From: G965202915 sp965202915
GTDB lineage: Bacteria; Pseudomonadota; Gammaproteobacteria; Eutrophobiales; Eutrophobiaceae
Length of the DNA stretch: 64,000 nt
Direction: 5' to 3'
Assembly: GCA_965202915.1 (NCBI GenBank)
Contig: OZ241847.1
Location: forward strand, 1,116,001-1,180,000
This document shows, in pieces, positions 34,094-43,721 of this stretch. Under the pieces are notes generated by a model. That model did no database searches, was not told where the DNA came from, and saw nothing but the letters and a program-made list of their open reading frames with translations. A program made the translations under genes and the position numbers. Each line of letters opens with the position of its first letter. Positions within the stretch are counted from its first letter, which is position 1.

Positions 34094-35791
34094 ATGCCGG
34101 CAAACAATGACCCGGCGGGACCTGATTTTATCCGCGCCCTCGTCGCCAAAGACGTCGCCGCCAACAAACATGACGGGATCGTCCATACCCGTTTCCCGCC
34201 GGAACCGAACGGCTATCTGCATATCGGCCATGCGAAATCAATTTGCCTGAATTTTGGCCTGGCCGATGAACACCCACAGGGCCGGTGCAATCTTCGGTTT
34301 GATGATTCCAACCCGGAAAAGGAAGACATAAAATACGTGCGCGCGATTAAGGCCGACCTGCGCTGGCTTGGTTTTGACTGGGATGAGCGGTTATTTTATG
34401 CCTCCGATTATTACCCGCAATTATATGATTGCGCGGTGCAACTGATCAAAGACGGCAGGGCCTATGTCGATGATCTCGATGCCGAGCAGATCCGCGAATA
34501 CCGGGGCACATTGACGCAAGCCGGCAGGGATAGCCCCAACCGCAACCGGCCACCGGCGGAAAACCTGGAGCTGTTCCAACGCATGCGCGCCGGTGAATTT
34601 GCAGAGGGCCAATATCTGTTACGGGCTAAAATCGATATGGCGTCACCGAATATAAACATGCGCGACCCGGTCATATACCGGATCAGAAAAACCTCGCATT
34701 ACCGCACCGGCGATGAATGGTGCATATATCCGATGTATGATTTTACCCATTGTATTTCCGACGCGCTGGAGGGGATCACCCATTCATTATGCACCCTCGA
34801 ATTTGAAGATCACCGGCCCCTGTATGATTGGTATCTGGAGCAACTGCCGCTGCCCTGTCATCCGCGCCAAATAGAATTTGCCCGCCTTAATCTGAATTAC
34901 ACCATCACCAGCAAACGCAAACTCAATGAACTGATACAATCCGGGCGTGTTTCCGGCTGGGATGATCCGCGCATGCCGACCCTGACCGGAATGCGCCGCC
35001 GGGGCTACACTCCCGAAGCCATACGCGATTTTTGCGCCCGCATAGGGATCACCAAGAATGACACCATGATCGATATCAAGGTGTTGGAAAACAGCGTGCG
35101 CAGCGATCTAAACAAGACCTCGCCGCGTGCCTTTGCAATATTAAAACCGCTTAAAGTGGTGATCGAAAATTACCCTGAGGCCGAAATCGAAGCACTGGAC
35201 GCGCCTCATCATCCCGACCGCCCGGAGCTGGGAAGCCGGCGGCTGCCTTTCACCAAAGAAATCTATATCGACCGCGATGATTTTATGGAACAACCACCCA
35301 AAAATTTTTATCGGCTTGGCCCGGGGCGGGAAGTGCGCTTGCGCTACGCCTACTTAATAACCTGCACACGGGTTATCAAAGACGACGCCGGTGTGGTGAT
35401 CGAATTGCGCTGCAATTATGATCCCGCGACCAGAGGCGGCAATGCACCCGATGGCCGCAAGGTGAAAGGCACGATACATTGGCTGCCCGCCGCCGACGCG
35501 GTCGCGGTTGAAGTGCGTTTGTATGATCGTCTGTTCACCGATCCGGCACCGGACGATAACCGTCATCAAGAGGACTGGAAAACATTTTTTAATACCGATT
35601 CAATCGAGGTGATCAAGGCATTGGTGGAACCGGAACTGGCCGAGGCCAGACAGGAACAGCGGTTTCAATTTGAACGAATAGGTTATTTCTGCGTCGACGC
35701 CATCGATTCCAAACCGGGGCAACCGGTGTTCAACCGCACCGTCTCGCTGCGCGACACCTGGGCCAGGATAAAGCAAAAACAGCCGGCCTGA
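34094..35791 (+). CDS. glnS: Glutaminyl-tRNA synthetase
   Basis: A 565-residue class I synthetase. HIGH is in PPEPNGYLHIGHAKSI and the KMSKS loop is in YTITSKRKL. The catalytic core is followed by two beta-barrel anticodon-binding domains. AAGGA lies seven bases before the ATG at 34094; the same frame is open further upstream inside the preceding gene but those residues are not GlnRS. It converges with rpsI. Confidence 0.96.
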   Translation: MPANNDPAGPDFIRALVAKDVAANKHDGIVHTRFPPEPNGYLHIGHAKSICLNFGLADEHPQGRCNLRFDDSNPEKEDIKYVRAIKADLRWLGFDWDERLFYASDYYPQLYDCAVQLIKDGRAYVDDLDAEQIREYRGTLTQAGRDSPNRNRPPAENLELFQRMRAGEFAEGQYLLRAKIDMASPNINMRDPVIYRIRKTSHYRTGDEWCIYPMYDFTHCISDALEGITHSLCTLEFEDHRPLYDWYLEQLPLPCHPRQIEFARLNLNYTITSKRKLNELIQSGRVSGWDDPRMPTLTGMRRRGYTPEAIRDFCARIGITKNDTMIDIKVLENSVRSDLNKTSPRAFAILKPLKVVIENYPEAEIEALDAPHHPDRPELGSRRLPFTKEIYIDRDDFMEQPPKNFYRLGPGREVRLRYAYLITCTRVIKDDAGVVIELRCNYDPATRGGNAPDGRKVKGTIHWLPAADAVAVEVRLYDRLFTDPAPDDNRHQEDWKTFFNTDSIEVIKALVEPELAEARQEQRFQFERIGYFCVDAIDSKPGQPVFNRTVSLRDTWARIKQKQPA

Positions 35792-35872
35792 AGACCCGAC
35801 TCGCCGGCGGGCATGGGAACGTCTGAGTGCTTGCGCAACCGCCCCCGGCGCTTGCGTGGCGCCAACTGCGAT

Positions 35873-36265
35873 TTAGCGTTTTGAATACTGCGGACGTTTG
35901 CGGGCCTTGTGCAGACCCACTTTCTTACGCTCCACCGAACGTGCGTCACGGGTTACGAAACCGGCCTTGCGCAACGGTTTGCGCAGGGTTTCATCATAGG
36001 CCATCAAGGCCCGGGTGATCCCATGGCGAATGGCGCTGGACTGGCCGGAGATCCCGCCGCCCTTGACCGACACATTAATATCAAAATCGTTCAGCCTCTC
36101 TATCAATTCCAACGGTTGCCTGACGATAATGCGCCCGGTTTCACGCCCAAAATACTGTTCCAGGGTACGTTTATTGATGGTGATATTGCCACTGCCTTTT
36201 TTCAGAAACACCCGCGCCGTCGAACTCTTACGCCGCCCGGTACTGTAATAAATCTCGTTTGCCAT
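35873..36265 (-). CDS. rpsI: 30S ribosomal protein S9
   Basis: A 130-residue protein with YYSTGRRKSSTARVFLKKGSG at the start and the universal C-terminus KARKRPQYSKR that reaches the ribosomal P site. It follows rplM with a one-base overlap of stop and start. Confidence 0.97.
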   Translation of the reverse strand: MANEIYYSTGRRKSSTARVFLKKGSGNITINKRTLEQYFGRETGRIIVRQPLELIERLNDFDINVSVKGGGISGQSSAIRHGITRALMAYDETLRKPLRKAGFVTRDARSVERKKVGLHKARKRPQYSKR

Positions 36266-36696
36266 TACTGAAGCTCCAATGGAATCGGTTGCTGGGCGAC
36301 GTGTTTGTGCTCGGTGCCGGCATAGACCTTCAGCTTGCGCAACATGGCCCGTCCCAACGGCCCTTTCGGCAACATGCCTTTCACCGCCTGGTGCAGGATC
36401 ATAGTCGGTTTGCGGTCGATAAGCTCGGCAAAGGAACTGGATTTAAGGCCGCCCGGATAACCCGTATGCCTGTGGTAAATCTTATCGGTGGTTTTATTAC
36501 CGGTCACCCTTATCCGCTCGGCATTGATCACCACAATATAATCACCGGTATCGACGTGCGGAGTATATTCGGGTTTATGTTTGCCGCGCAGACGCCGGGC
36601 GATCTCACTCGCGAGCCGCCCCAGGGTCTTGCCACTGGCATTGACCAGATACCAGCCGCGTTTCACTTGAGCGGGTTTTGCAACAAAGGTTTTCAT
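36265..36696 (-). CDS. rplM: 50S ribosomal protein L13
   Basis: A 143-residue protein: WYLVNASGKTLGRLAS near the N-terminus, HVDTGDYIVVINAE, and KGMLPKGPLGR. The start at 36696 (MKTFVAKPA) matches family length; 13 more residues are open upstream but are not L13. It is cotranscribed with rpsI. Confidence 0.97.
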   Translation of the reverse strand: MKTFVAKPAQVKRGWYLVNASGKTLGRLASEIARRLRGKHKPEYTPHVDTGDYIVVINAERIRVTGNKTTDKIYHRHTGYPGGLKSSSFAELIDRKPTMILHQAVKGMLPKGPLGRAMLRKLKVYAGTEHKHVAQQPIPLELQ

Positions 36697-36869
36697 TATC
36701 ACTATCGGCTTGGGGCAGGCCCAAATATTAAACAAGGTGGAATCATAGGGATAGACTCGGTCGTTGTCAATCTTAGTTTATCCGTCATTCCCCGGCGCCA
36801 CCGTTTTAGCCTGAAAAATGGGTTAAACTGTTATTACTTTTTAATCGGTGGCATGATTTGCCCGCCCCC

Positions 36870-36970
36870 TGACGGGGATTTCCCGGCCTGCGACGGGTAT
36901 TTCCCGCCTCGCGACGGGTATTTCCGCCCCCGCCAGGTATTTCCGGCCCCCGCCAGGTATTTATGCTGCC
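36870..36970. repeat. Short tandem repeat upstream of rplM
   Basis: Five imperfect 20-21 bp units with the core CGACGGGTATTTCCCGCC or CCAGGTATTTCCGGCCCCCG. Single relatives of the core occur near 38798 and 40134, after each of the two TPR genes. It lies in the 440-base gap 36697-37138, which otherwise holds the rplM promoter and the TPR-gene leader. Confidence 0.65.
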
Positions 36971-37138
36971 GTTGCTTTATACTGGGCGGATCATAATCAA
37001 CCCAATTTGACCGGATTGCCGAATGAATACAAGGTATTTTTCCTGTGACAGGATTGGCGGGTGGATGAACGCGGCCTTGACGCCGATGATCATGCCTTTG
37101 CCGCCATTAGCCGTCGGTTTTTGCCGGCTCTCGATCAC

Positions 37139-38758
37139 ATGAGCGCATCGCGACGATATTGCGATAGCCCGGCGCTGAATTTGGCGGCGATTTTGCCGCT
37201 GGCCCTTATTCCGCCGTCTGCGACCGCCGCGGATGAGGCGGTCAAAGTCTTTGAAAAGGCGAATAGATCCGTTGTGATCGTGCGCGGGTTCGATGCCAAA
37301 GGCGAGCAAGCCACACAGGGCAGCGGGGTGGTCACCGAGGTCAATGAGGTGACGACCAATTGCCACGTCCTGGAAAACGTCTCGCGTGTGGAAATTCTGC
37401 GCACGGATGGAGGCACCGGGGTTGCCGCGGAAATCACCGGCGGCAACCGCGGGCGGGATATATGCCTGCTGTCGGCCCAGGGCCTGAACGAAACTGCCGT
37501 TATCCGTGCCGCCGGGGATCTGAAGGTCGGTGAGACGGTGTTCGCTATAGGGTCGCCGCGGGGGTTGGAGTTCACTATCAGCGGCGGGATTGTTTCGCAG
37601 TTGCGGGTCCTGGGCGGGACATCGCCGCTGATCCAAACGGACGCGGCGATATCTCCGGGGTACTCCGGCGGCGGTTTGTTTGATAGCGCGGCCAGGTTGG
37701 TTGGCATTACCACTTTTTATTACAAGGACGGACAGAATCTGAATTTTGCGCTTCCATCGGAATGGATTGCCGAGGCGCGTCGGAATGGATTGCCGTTCTC
37801 CAAATCCACTCCGGACATTAACTCGGGGGCGTCTTTGGTTTTTTGGGATAAGGCATTGGAATTATCGGAAGCAAAGGATTGGAATGGTCTGCTTGCCCAT
37901 AGCCAACGATGGACACAAACCGAACCGGAAAATTTCGCCGCGCATTTTTTTCTGGGCCTCACTTACGGCGAACTTGACCGCTTTGATGAAGCCATTGCCG
38001 CCTACCGTGAAGCCTTGCGGAGCAGTCCCGAATATGCCCTTGCGTGGTACAACCTGGGCGTCATTTACGGCACACTTTACCGCTATGATGAAGCCATTGC
38101 CGCCTACCGTGAATCCTTGCGAATCAATCCCGAATTTGCCGAGGCGTGGAATAACCTGGGCACCACTTACGACGGCCTTGACCGCTATGATGAAGCCAGA
38201 GCCGCATACCTTGAAGCCTTGCGGATAGATCCCGAATTTGCCGAGTCGTGGTATAACCTGGGCATCACTTACTACGAACTTGGCCGCCATGATGAAACCA
38301 TTGCCGCCTTCCGTGAAGCCGTGCGAACCAATCCCGAAGGTGCCGATGCGTGGTATAACCTGGGCTTCATTTACAGCGAACTTGACCGCTATGATGAAGC
38401 CATTGTCCCCTTCCGTGAAGCCTTGCGAATCAATCCCGAAGATGCCGTTGCGTGGAATAACCTGGGCGACGCTTACGACAAACTTGGCCGCTATGATGAA
38501 GCCATTGCCACCTTCCGTGAAGCCTTGCGAGTCAATCCCGAATATGCCGTTGCGTGGTATAACCTGGGCGTCATTTACGGCAAACTTTACCGCTATGATG
38601 AAGCTATTGCCGCCTACCGTGAAACCTTGCGGATCAATCCCGAAGATGCCGAGGCGTGGCATCTCCTGAGTCTTGTCTATCGGCAAGTCGGTCGTAACGC
38701 CGAGGCGGATGCGGCAGAGCAGAACTCTATGCGCATAAACATACCACGCGGTGAATAA
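37139..38758 (+). CDS. Secreted trypsin-like protease with TPR repeats
   Basis: A 539-residue exported protein: signal peptide (residues 1-31, ending ATAA), a trypsin/DegP-like domain (about 35-225) and about eight TPR units (about 255-525, consensus W-x-NLG-x2-Y-x3-GRYDEAIAAYREALRINPE). The catalytic triad is visible as His in TTNCHVLE, Asp in GRDICLLS and Ser in SPGYSGGGLF. Other frames upstream are open to 37061, but the ATG at 37139 starts the signal peptide and matches the paralogue downstream. A periplasmic quality-control or signalling role is inferred. Confidence 0.85.
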   Translation: MSASRRYCDSPALNLAAILPLALIPPSATAADEAVKVFEKANRSVVIVRGFDAKGEQATQGSGVVTEVNEVTTNCHVLENVSRVEILRTDGGTGVAAEITGGNRGRDICLLSAQGLNETAVIRAAGDLKVGETVFAIGSPRGLEFTISGGIVSQLRVLGGTSPLIQTDAAISPGYSGGGLFDSAARLVGITTFYYKDGQNLNFALPSEWIAEARRNGLPFSKSTPDINSGASLVFWDKALELSEAKDWNGLLAHSQRWTQTEPENFAAHFFLGLTYGELDRFDEAIAAYREALRSSPEYALAWYNLGVIYGTLYRYDEAIAAYRESLRINPEFAEAWNNLGTTYDGLDRYDEARAAYLEALRIDPEFAESWYNLGITYYELGRHDETIAAFREAVRTNPEGADAWYNLGFIYSELDRYDEAIVPFREALRINPEDAVAWNNLGDAYDKLGRYDEAIATFREALRVNPEYAVAWYNLGVIYGKLYRYDEAIAAYRETLRINPEDAEAWHLLSLVYRQVGRNAEADAAEQNSMRINIPRGE

Positions 38759-38983
38759 TGCCGCGACGTACCATCGTAACGGCCGCCAAACCCCGGAACG
38801 GGTATTTACTCCTCCGATACTCTATAATAAGCGAATCACCATCCACCCAATTTGACCGGATTGCCGAATGAATACAAAGCATTTTTCCTGTAAAAAAATT
38901 GGCGGCCGAATGAACCCGGCCCTGCCATCGGCGATCATGCCTTTGCCGCAATCACCCGTTGGTTTTTGCCAGTTCTCAATCGC

Positions 38984-40069
38984 GTGAGCGCATCGCGACG
39001 ATATTGCGATAAGCCGGCGCTGAATTTGGCGGCGATATTGCTGCTGGCCGTCACGCCACCGTTCGCAACTGCCGCGCAACCCGCCGGCGGCCTGTTTGAT
39101 CGCGCCGATAAATCGCCTGGCGTCACCACTTTCTACCATCAGAATCACCAGAATCCTGATTTTGCACATCCATCGGAATGGCTTGCCAATGCCGGTGATA
39201 ATACGTCGCCGTTATCCGAACCCACTCCCGACGCTGACGCCGGGGCGTCTCTGGATGCCTGGAATAAGGCCCTGGAATTGACAAAGGCAAAGGATTGGAA
39301 CGGACTGCTTGACCATAGCCAACAATGGACACAGGCCGAACCGGAAAATTTCGTCGCTTATTTTGCCCTGGGCCACGCATACGGCGGACTTGAACGCTAC
39401 GATGAGGCCATTGCCGCCTACCGGGAAGCCTTGCGGATCAATCCCGAATATATCGGCGCGTGGTATAACCTGGGCAATGCCTACGCCCGGCTTGACCGCA
39501 ATGATCAAGCCATCGCCGCCTACCGTGAAGCCTTGCGGATAGAACCCGAATTTGCCGGTGTATGGACCAGTCTGGGTAACACCTACCGCAAATCTGACCG
39601 CGATGATGAGGCCGTCGCCGCCTACCGTAAAGCCTTGCGGATAGAGCCCGATTATGCCTCTGCGTGGTATGGCCTGGGCAATACCTACGACGACCTGAGC
39701 CGCAATGACGAAGCCATCGCCGCCTACCGCGAGGCCGTGCGGATCAATCCCGAATTTGCCGATGCCTGGTACAACCTGGGTCTCAGTTACGGCAACCCTG
39801 GTCGCGATGATGAAGCCGTGACCGCGTACCGTGAAGTGGTGCGGATCAATCCCGACGACGCCGACGCATGGAATAACCTGGGCAACAGTTACCGCAACCT
39901 TGAACGCTATGATGAAGCCATCGCCGCCTGCCGTGAAGCCTTGCGGATAGAGCCCGACTATGCCAGTTCATGGTATTTGCTGAGTCTTGTCTATCGGCAA
40001 ATCGGCCGTGACGCCGAGGCGGATGCGGCAGGGCAAAACTATCGGCGCATTAAGGATTCCACACCCTGA
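38984..40069 (+). CDS. Secreted TPR protein, protease-deleted paralogue
   Basis: A 361-residue paralogue of the preceding gene. Signal peptide and leader are almost identical (SASRRYC, PALNLAAI). The sequence then jumps directly to QPAGGLFDRADKSPGVTTFY, which corresponds to the stretch after the catalytic Ser in the first gene, so almost the whole trypsin domain including the His and Asp is lost in frame. About seven TPR units follow. The start is the GTG at 38984, aligned with the ATG of the first copy. It is probably a binding-only form. Confidence 0.83.
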   Translation: MSASRRYCDKPALNLAAILLLAVTPPFATAAQPAGGLFDRADKSPGVTTFYHQNHQNPDFAHPSEWLANAGDNTSPLSEPTPDADAGASLDAWNKALELTKAKDWNGLLDHSQQWTQAEPENFVAYFALGHAYGGLERYDEAIAAYREALRINPEYIGAWYNLGNAYARLDRNDQAIAAYREALRIEPEFAGVWTSLGNTYRKSDRDDEAVAAYRKALRIEPDYASAWYGLGNTYDDLSRNDEAIAAYREAVRINPEFADAWYNLGLSYGNPGRDDEAVTAYREVVRINPDDADAWNNLGNSYRNLERYDEAIAACREALRIEPDYASSWYLLSLVYRQIGRDAEADAAGQNYRRIKDSTP

Positions 40070-40223
40070 GTAATACCGCGGCGGCCGGTCGCAACGGCAC
40101 CCCAATCTACGACTGATGGTTTGCCCGCCACTCGACGGGTATTTATTTTCCCGGATCAAGCAGGCAACGGAATTATCTGCATGGCCGGATAAGGTTTGCC
40201 CAGACAAGTGATCATTTTCTATA

Positions 40224-42743
40224 ATGACGCCAACTTCGACCACCATGATCTCACCTATGAGCACCTCAGCGCTAAGCGGACTCAGTACCAGTGATGTTGC
40301 CGGCCTGCGGTTAAAATATGGCTTTAACGCGCTGCCGGAAGCGGTCCCCGAGCGCTTTTGGCAGCGCCTGTATCGACAATTTAATAACCCACTGATCGGC
40401 ATTCTGATTGTGGCGCTATTGATCGACATTGGCGTTTGGTTCAGTGAAGGTGCCCACGGAGCGCCGTTTGAGTCTATTACCATTCTCACGATCTTACTGG
40501 CCAATGCCTTCCTGGGCGTGTGGCAGGAGTCCAAGTCAGAAGCGGCCTTGCAAAAACTCAAGTCCATGGCTACTCCCCAATCCTGGGTATTGCGTGACGG
40601 TCACTACTCACGCATTCCAAGCCGTGAACTGTTACCCGGTGACCTTATTCGTCTTGAGGCCGGAGAGCGCATACCGGCTGACGCCACGGTGACTCACTCC
40701 CAGAGCCTTATGGTTGATGAGTCGATCCTGACCGGTGAATCGGTGCCCATTGATAAGGCCGATGGCGATGCCATTTTTGGTGGCACCCTGGCGGTGAGAG
40801 GCCAAACGCACGCCGGAATTACCGCCACCGGCGCAGTCAGTACCATGGGCAAACTGGCCCATCTTATCGGCAGCGTTGAGGACGAAAAAACGCCACTGGA
40901 GAAACGTATCAACCACTTTGGCAAACAGATAGCACTGTTTGTGCTGGTACTGGCGCTGGTGATTTTAATCACCGGTGGCCTGGTGGGGGGTCTCACCCAC
41001 TTCGGCACGGTATTTCTGTTTGCGGTTGCCCTGGCAGTGGCGGCGGTGCCTGAAAGTCTGCCCGCCGTGTTAACGCTGGCCCTGGCTTTTGGTCTGGAAC
41101 GTATGGCCGCCCGCAAGGCGGTGGTAAGAAAACTTTCCGCGGTTGAGGCTCTCGGTTCGGTGACGCTTATTGCCACCGATAAAACCGGCACACTCACTGA
41201 AAACTACATGGAGGTCAGGAAGCTCGATAGTCCGAATCCCCAACAAGCGCTGTTGGCCATGGCAATTGTCAATGACGCCGATCTTGAAAGCGGTGCCGGC
41301 GATCCGTTGGAGCTGGGGCTGTTACGCTATTGTGTTGCTCAAAAACTCGACCCCTCGGCACTGCGCCAACAATACCCTCGCATATCGATGAAGCCGTTTG
41401 ACGCGGCCTGGAAGTATATGCGCATTACCACTCTGACCGACCGGGGACGGGTGAGTTACTTGAAAGGTGCGCCGGACGTGTTATTGGAGCGTTGCAGTAT
41501 GGGGCCTGAGGAACAGTCCGCCTGGCGGGAGAAAATTGAACATTATGCAAAAGAGGGTTACAGAACCCTGGCCGTGGCGATGGCCGGGACCAATGATGAG
41601 CGGCAGGCTGAACCTGATGACGATCTGATCTGGCTGGGCCTGATTCTACTTTGGGATCCGCCACGGCCGGAGATTCCGGACGCTATTGCCTCGGCCCAGG
41701 ATGCCGGTATTCGAGTGGTGATGATCACCGGGGATCATGCCGTGACGGCAAAAGCGATTGGGCGACAGATCGGTATCGATGGCACCAAAGCGGTTTCAGG
41801 TAAGGAGTTGGATACACTTTCCGATCAGGAACTAAAAGATACGTTGAAATTATGCAGTATTTTTGCACGAGTGACGCCGGCCCATAAATTGAAGATCGTG
41901 CAATGTCTAAAACAAGCGGGAGAAGTGGTGGCCGTGACCGGGGATGGCGTCAACGACGCACCGGCATTGAAAGCCGCGGACGTGGGTATCGCGATGGGAC
42001 AAAGAGGCAGCGACGTCAGCCGTGAGGTGGCGGATCTGGTGTTACTGGATGACAACTTTCGCACGATTGTTGCGGCCATTGAAGAAGGACGCAGTATCTA
42101 CGAGAATATCCAATCATTTATCCGCACGCTATTCTCCACCAATTTAACCGAAGTAATATTGATCGGCATTGGCGCGTTTATTGCATTTGCGACTCTGCAC
42201 ACACAAGGCGCATTGTTGCTGCCATTAACGGCGGCGCAAATTCTTTGGATAAACTTAATTACCGATTCCCTGCCCGCTCTGGCGTTGACAACCGACCGAA
42301 ACCCTCACGTTATGACACTGCCCCCGCGTTCGCCTGCGGCCCCGCTATTGGAGAGGGTCACCCTGAGGTTCACCGTTTCGGTGGGTCTGCTGGGTGGTTT
42401 GGTGGCGTTGATTCTGCTGGTGGCACTGCCTCTCCTGGGGTTTGAAAAGGGCTATACGCAGTCGCTGATCTTCAGCTTTTTAGTGCTGGTGCAACTGTCT
42501 TTCGTATTACCCGCACGCAAGGTGCATCTTATCCCCAAACCAAATAATTGGATCATCGGCGCATTATCAGCCGGCATCCTGTTACAGATGCTCGCCCTGT
42601 TCCTGCCGCCGCTTGCAAGCGCATTGAAACTTGCATCCATTGATTGGTTAATGGCAGGCATAATCCTTGTTGCCACCTGCATATGTTGGCTCATTGCTGA
42701 AGGGATCAGTTATAAAATGAGAAATCGAGGCGGAATTTTTTAG
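40224..42743 (+). CDS. P2-type cation-transporting ATPase (Ca2+-type)
   Basis: An 839-residue membrane pump. It has a cation ATPase N-terminal domain (GLSTSDVAGLRLKYGFNALPE), TGES in the actuator domain, the membrane motif PESLPAVLTLAL, the phosphorylation site DKTGTLT, then TGDHAVTAKAIG and VTGDGVNDAPALKAADVGIAMG, and six C-terminal membrane helices. The membrane motif and overall layout fit P2A/P2B calcium or related cation pumps; the ion is not certain (PESLPA rather than PEGLPA). The start may be any of three ATG codons within the first 12 residues. Confidence 0.9.
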   Translation: MTPTSTTMISPMSTSALSGLSTSDVAGLRLKYGFNALPEAVPERFWQRLYRQFNNPLIGILIVALLIDIGVWFSEGAHGAPFESITILTILLANAFLGVWQESKSEAALQKLKSMATPQSWVLRDGHYSRIPSRELLPGDLIRLEAGERIPADATVTHSQSLMVDESILTGESVPIDKADGDAIFGGTLAVRGQTHAGITATGAVSTMGKLAHLIGSVEDEKTPLEKRINHFGKQIALFVLVLALVILITGGLVGGLTHFGTVFLFAVALAVAAVPESLPAVLTLALAFGLERMAARKAVVRKLSAVEALGSVTLIATDKTGTLTENYMEVRKLDSPNPQQALLAMAIVNDADLESGAGDPLELGLLRYCVAQKLDPSALRQQYPRISMKPFDAAWKYMRITTLTDRGRVSYLKGAPDVLLERCSMGPEEQSAWREKIEHYAKEGYRTLAVAMAGTNDERQAEPDDDLIWLGLILLWDPPRPEIPDAIASAQDAGIRVVMITGDHAVTAKAIGRQIGIDGTKAVSGKELDTLSDQELKDTLKLCSIFARVTPAHKLKIVQCLKQAGEVVAVTGDGVNDAPALKAADVGIAMGQRGSDVSREVADLVLLDDNFRTIVAAIEEGRSIYENIQSFIRTLFSTNLTEVILIGIGAFIAFATLHTQGALLLPLTAAQILWINLITDSLPALALTTDRNPHVMTLPPRSPAAPLLERVTLRFTVSVGLLGGLVALILLVALPLLGFEKGYTQSLIFSFLVLVQLSFVLPARKVHLIPKPNNWIIGALSAGILLQMLALFLPPLASALKLASIDWLMAGIILVATCICWLIAEGISYKMRNRGGIF

Positions 42744-43200
42744 CGGCCTTTTAAGCCCTGGCCGATACGTCGCGCACGCCGAGGTTGCGCGTAAAGTGCT
42801 TATGGCCACGGACGTGGGTTGACTATATCCGAGATCATCGCACCCACCATCGGTGGGCCTAATCCCTCAAGCGGCGGGAGTCTTAATGCCCCTGAGACGC
42901 GAATCCGGTCCGATGCGCAACCCCTTTGAACTTCCCGATTGACTGCTCAAATACAACGCCATTCGACCCTAAAAAGGGCCTGGACAAAAAATACCTGTAC
43001 GGATTATCACCGATAACAATACCCCCGGCAATGGGATACATCCCGGCAACGAGAAAGCCCCGCCGGAGGCAAACAATACCTTATGGACTTATACATATAT
43101 ACTCGCTATTTAAGGGCTTATGTACTACAATTCTTCGATAGCAAAAAAACAAACGCGAGTGATTTCCATTGCAATCCCGTGCATAAAGGGGGGGAATGTT
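42744..43200. other. Intergenic region
   Basis: About 450 bases with no supported gene. A hairpin CCCACC-ATC-GGTGGG lies near 42843-42857. A 71-codon plus frame at 42926 has no protein character. A/T-rich promoter-like DNA lies near 43085-43110 before the next gene. Confidence 0.45.
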
Positions 43201-43464
43201 ATGAGCAAACAAAATAAAATTGAATTGGCACAAAAAGAAGTAGGCGACAATTATCAATACTTCAAAAAAATGCTGCCTGAATGGCGAAAACAACGCTCAT
43301 CCGGTTATGCCCTTATTCATCGCCAACAATTAGTCGGCTTTTTTGACACCGAAAATGATGCCATCCAGGTTGGCGTCAAGGACCATGACTGGGGGAATTT
43401 TTCCGTTCAATCGGTGCGGGATAATCCCGTTGATTTTGGTCACCAATCCAATGCCCTCTTTTAA
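43201..43464 (+). CDS. Small protein, unknown
   Basis: An 87-residue soluble protein (NKIELAQKEVGDNYQYFKKMLPEW, then GYALIHRQQLVGFFDTENDAIQVG). The second half resembles small bacterial proteins of the DUF5678 kind, in which a short beta-hairpin reads GKYALVRDGEVVGFFDTEEDAYRAG; the match is by pattern only. A run of G lies before the ATG at 43201; the frame extends upstream without family-like residues. Confidence 0.65.
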   Translation: MSKQNKIELAQKEVGDNYQYFKKMLPEWRKQRSSGYALIHRQQLVGFFDTENDAIQVGVKDHDWGNFSVQSVRDNPVDFGHQSNALF

Positions 43465-43496
43465 CCGACGGATAAATCAGCTTCGGCGGTTCATCA

Positions 43497-43721
43497 TTGC
43501 AGCAAAGGCTTTTCCACCCGACCAGGACAGAAGTAGCAGCGACAATCGCGATTGAAAGCACGTGGGCGGTGCTTGAGATGGGCATTTATCGTACCCATCA
43601 TCTAAGTCATAAGGGTTTGTATCGCTATATTGGTGACTTTAGCTTCCGGCTGAACGAGGGCAATTGTCGAATCCGGTTGATGACCGCCAGTGCCGCATCG
43701 GGCGCAATCGGCGATGGCTAG
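43497..43721 (+). pseudogene. IS1595-family (ISXO2-like) transposase C-terminal remnant
   Basis: Residues in this frame match the end of ISXO2-like transposases: AIESTWAVLEMGIYRTHHLSHKGLYRY, then FRLNEGN. The catalytic Glu of the DDE set falls in IES. The N-terminal two thirds are missing and no terminal inverted repeats were found. Its end overlaps the start of the DNA methyltransferase, a position typical of passenger genes in this IS family. Confidence 0.75.

Larger units (their letters stand above)
36985..40069 (+). repeat. Tandem duplication of the TPR gene with its leader
   Basis: The leader around 37000-37140 and that around 38845-38985 match almost base for base (for example CCCAATTTGACCGGATTGCC and GAATGAATACAA in both). 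The coding parts match except for the deletion in the second copy. The unit is about 1.8 kb. Confidence 0.85.

Noticed and set aside
37862..38686. A 274-codon minus frame with repeated units
   Set aside because: Antisense shadow of the TPR repeats.
42926..43141. A 71-codon plus frame
   Set aside because: Basic, low-complexity residues and no ribosome site; likely chance.
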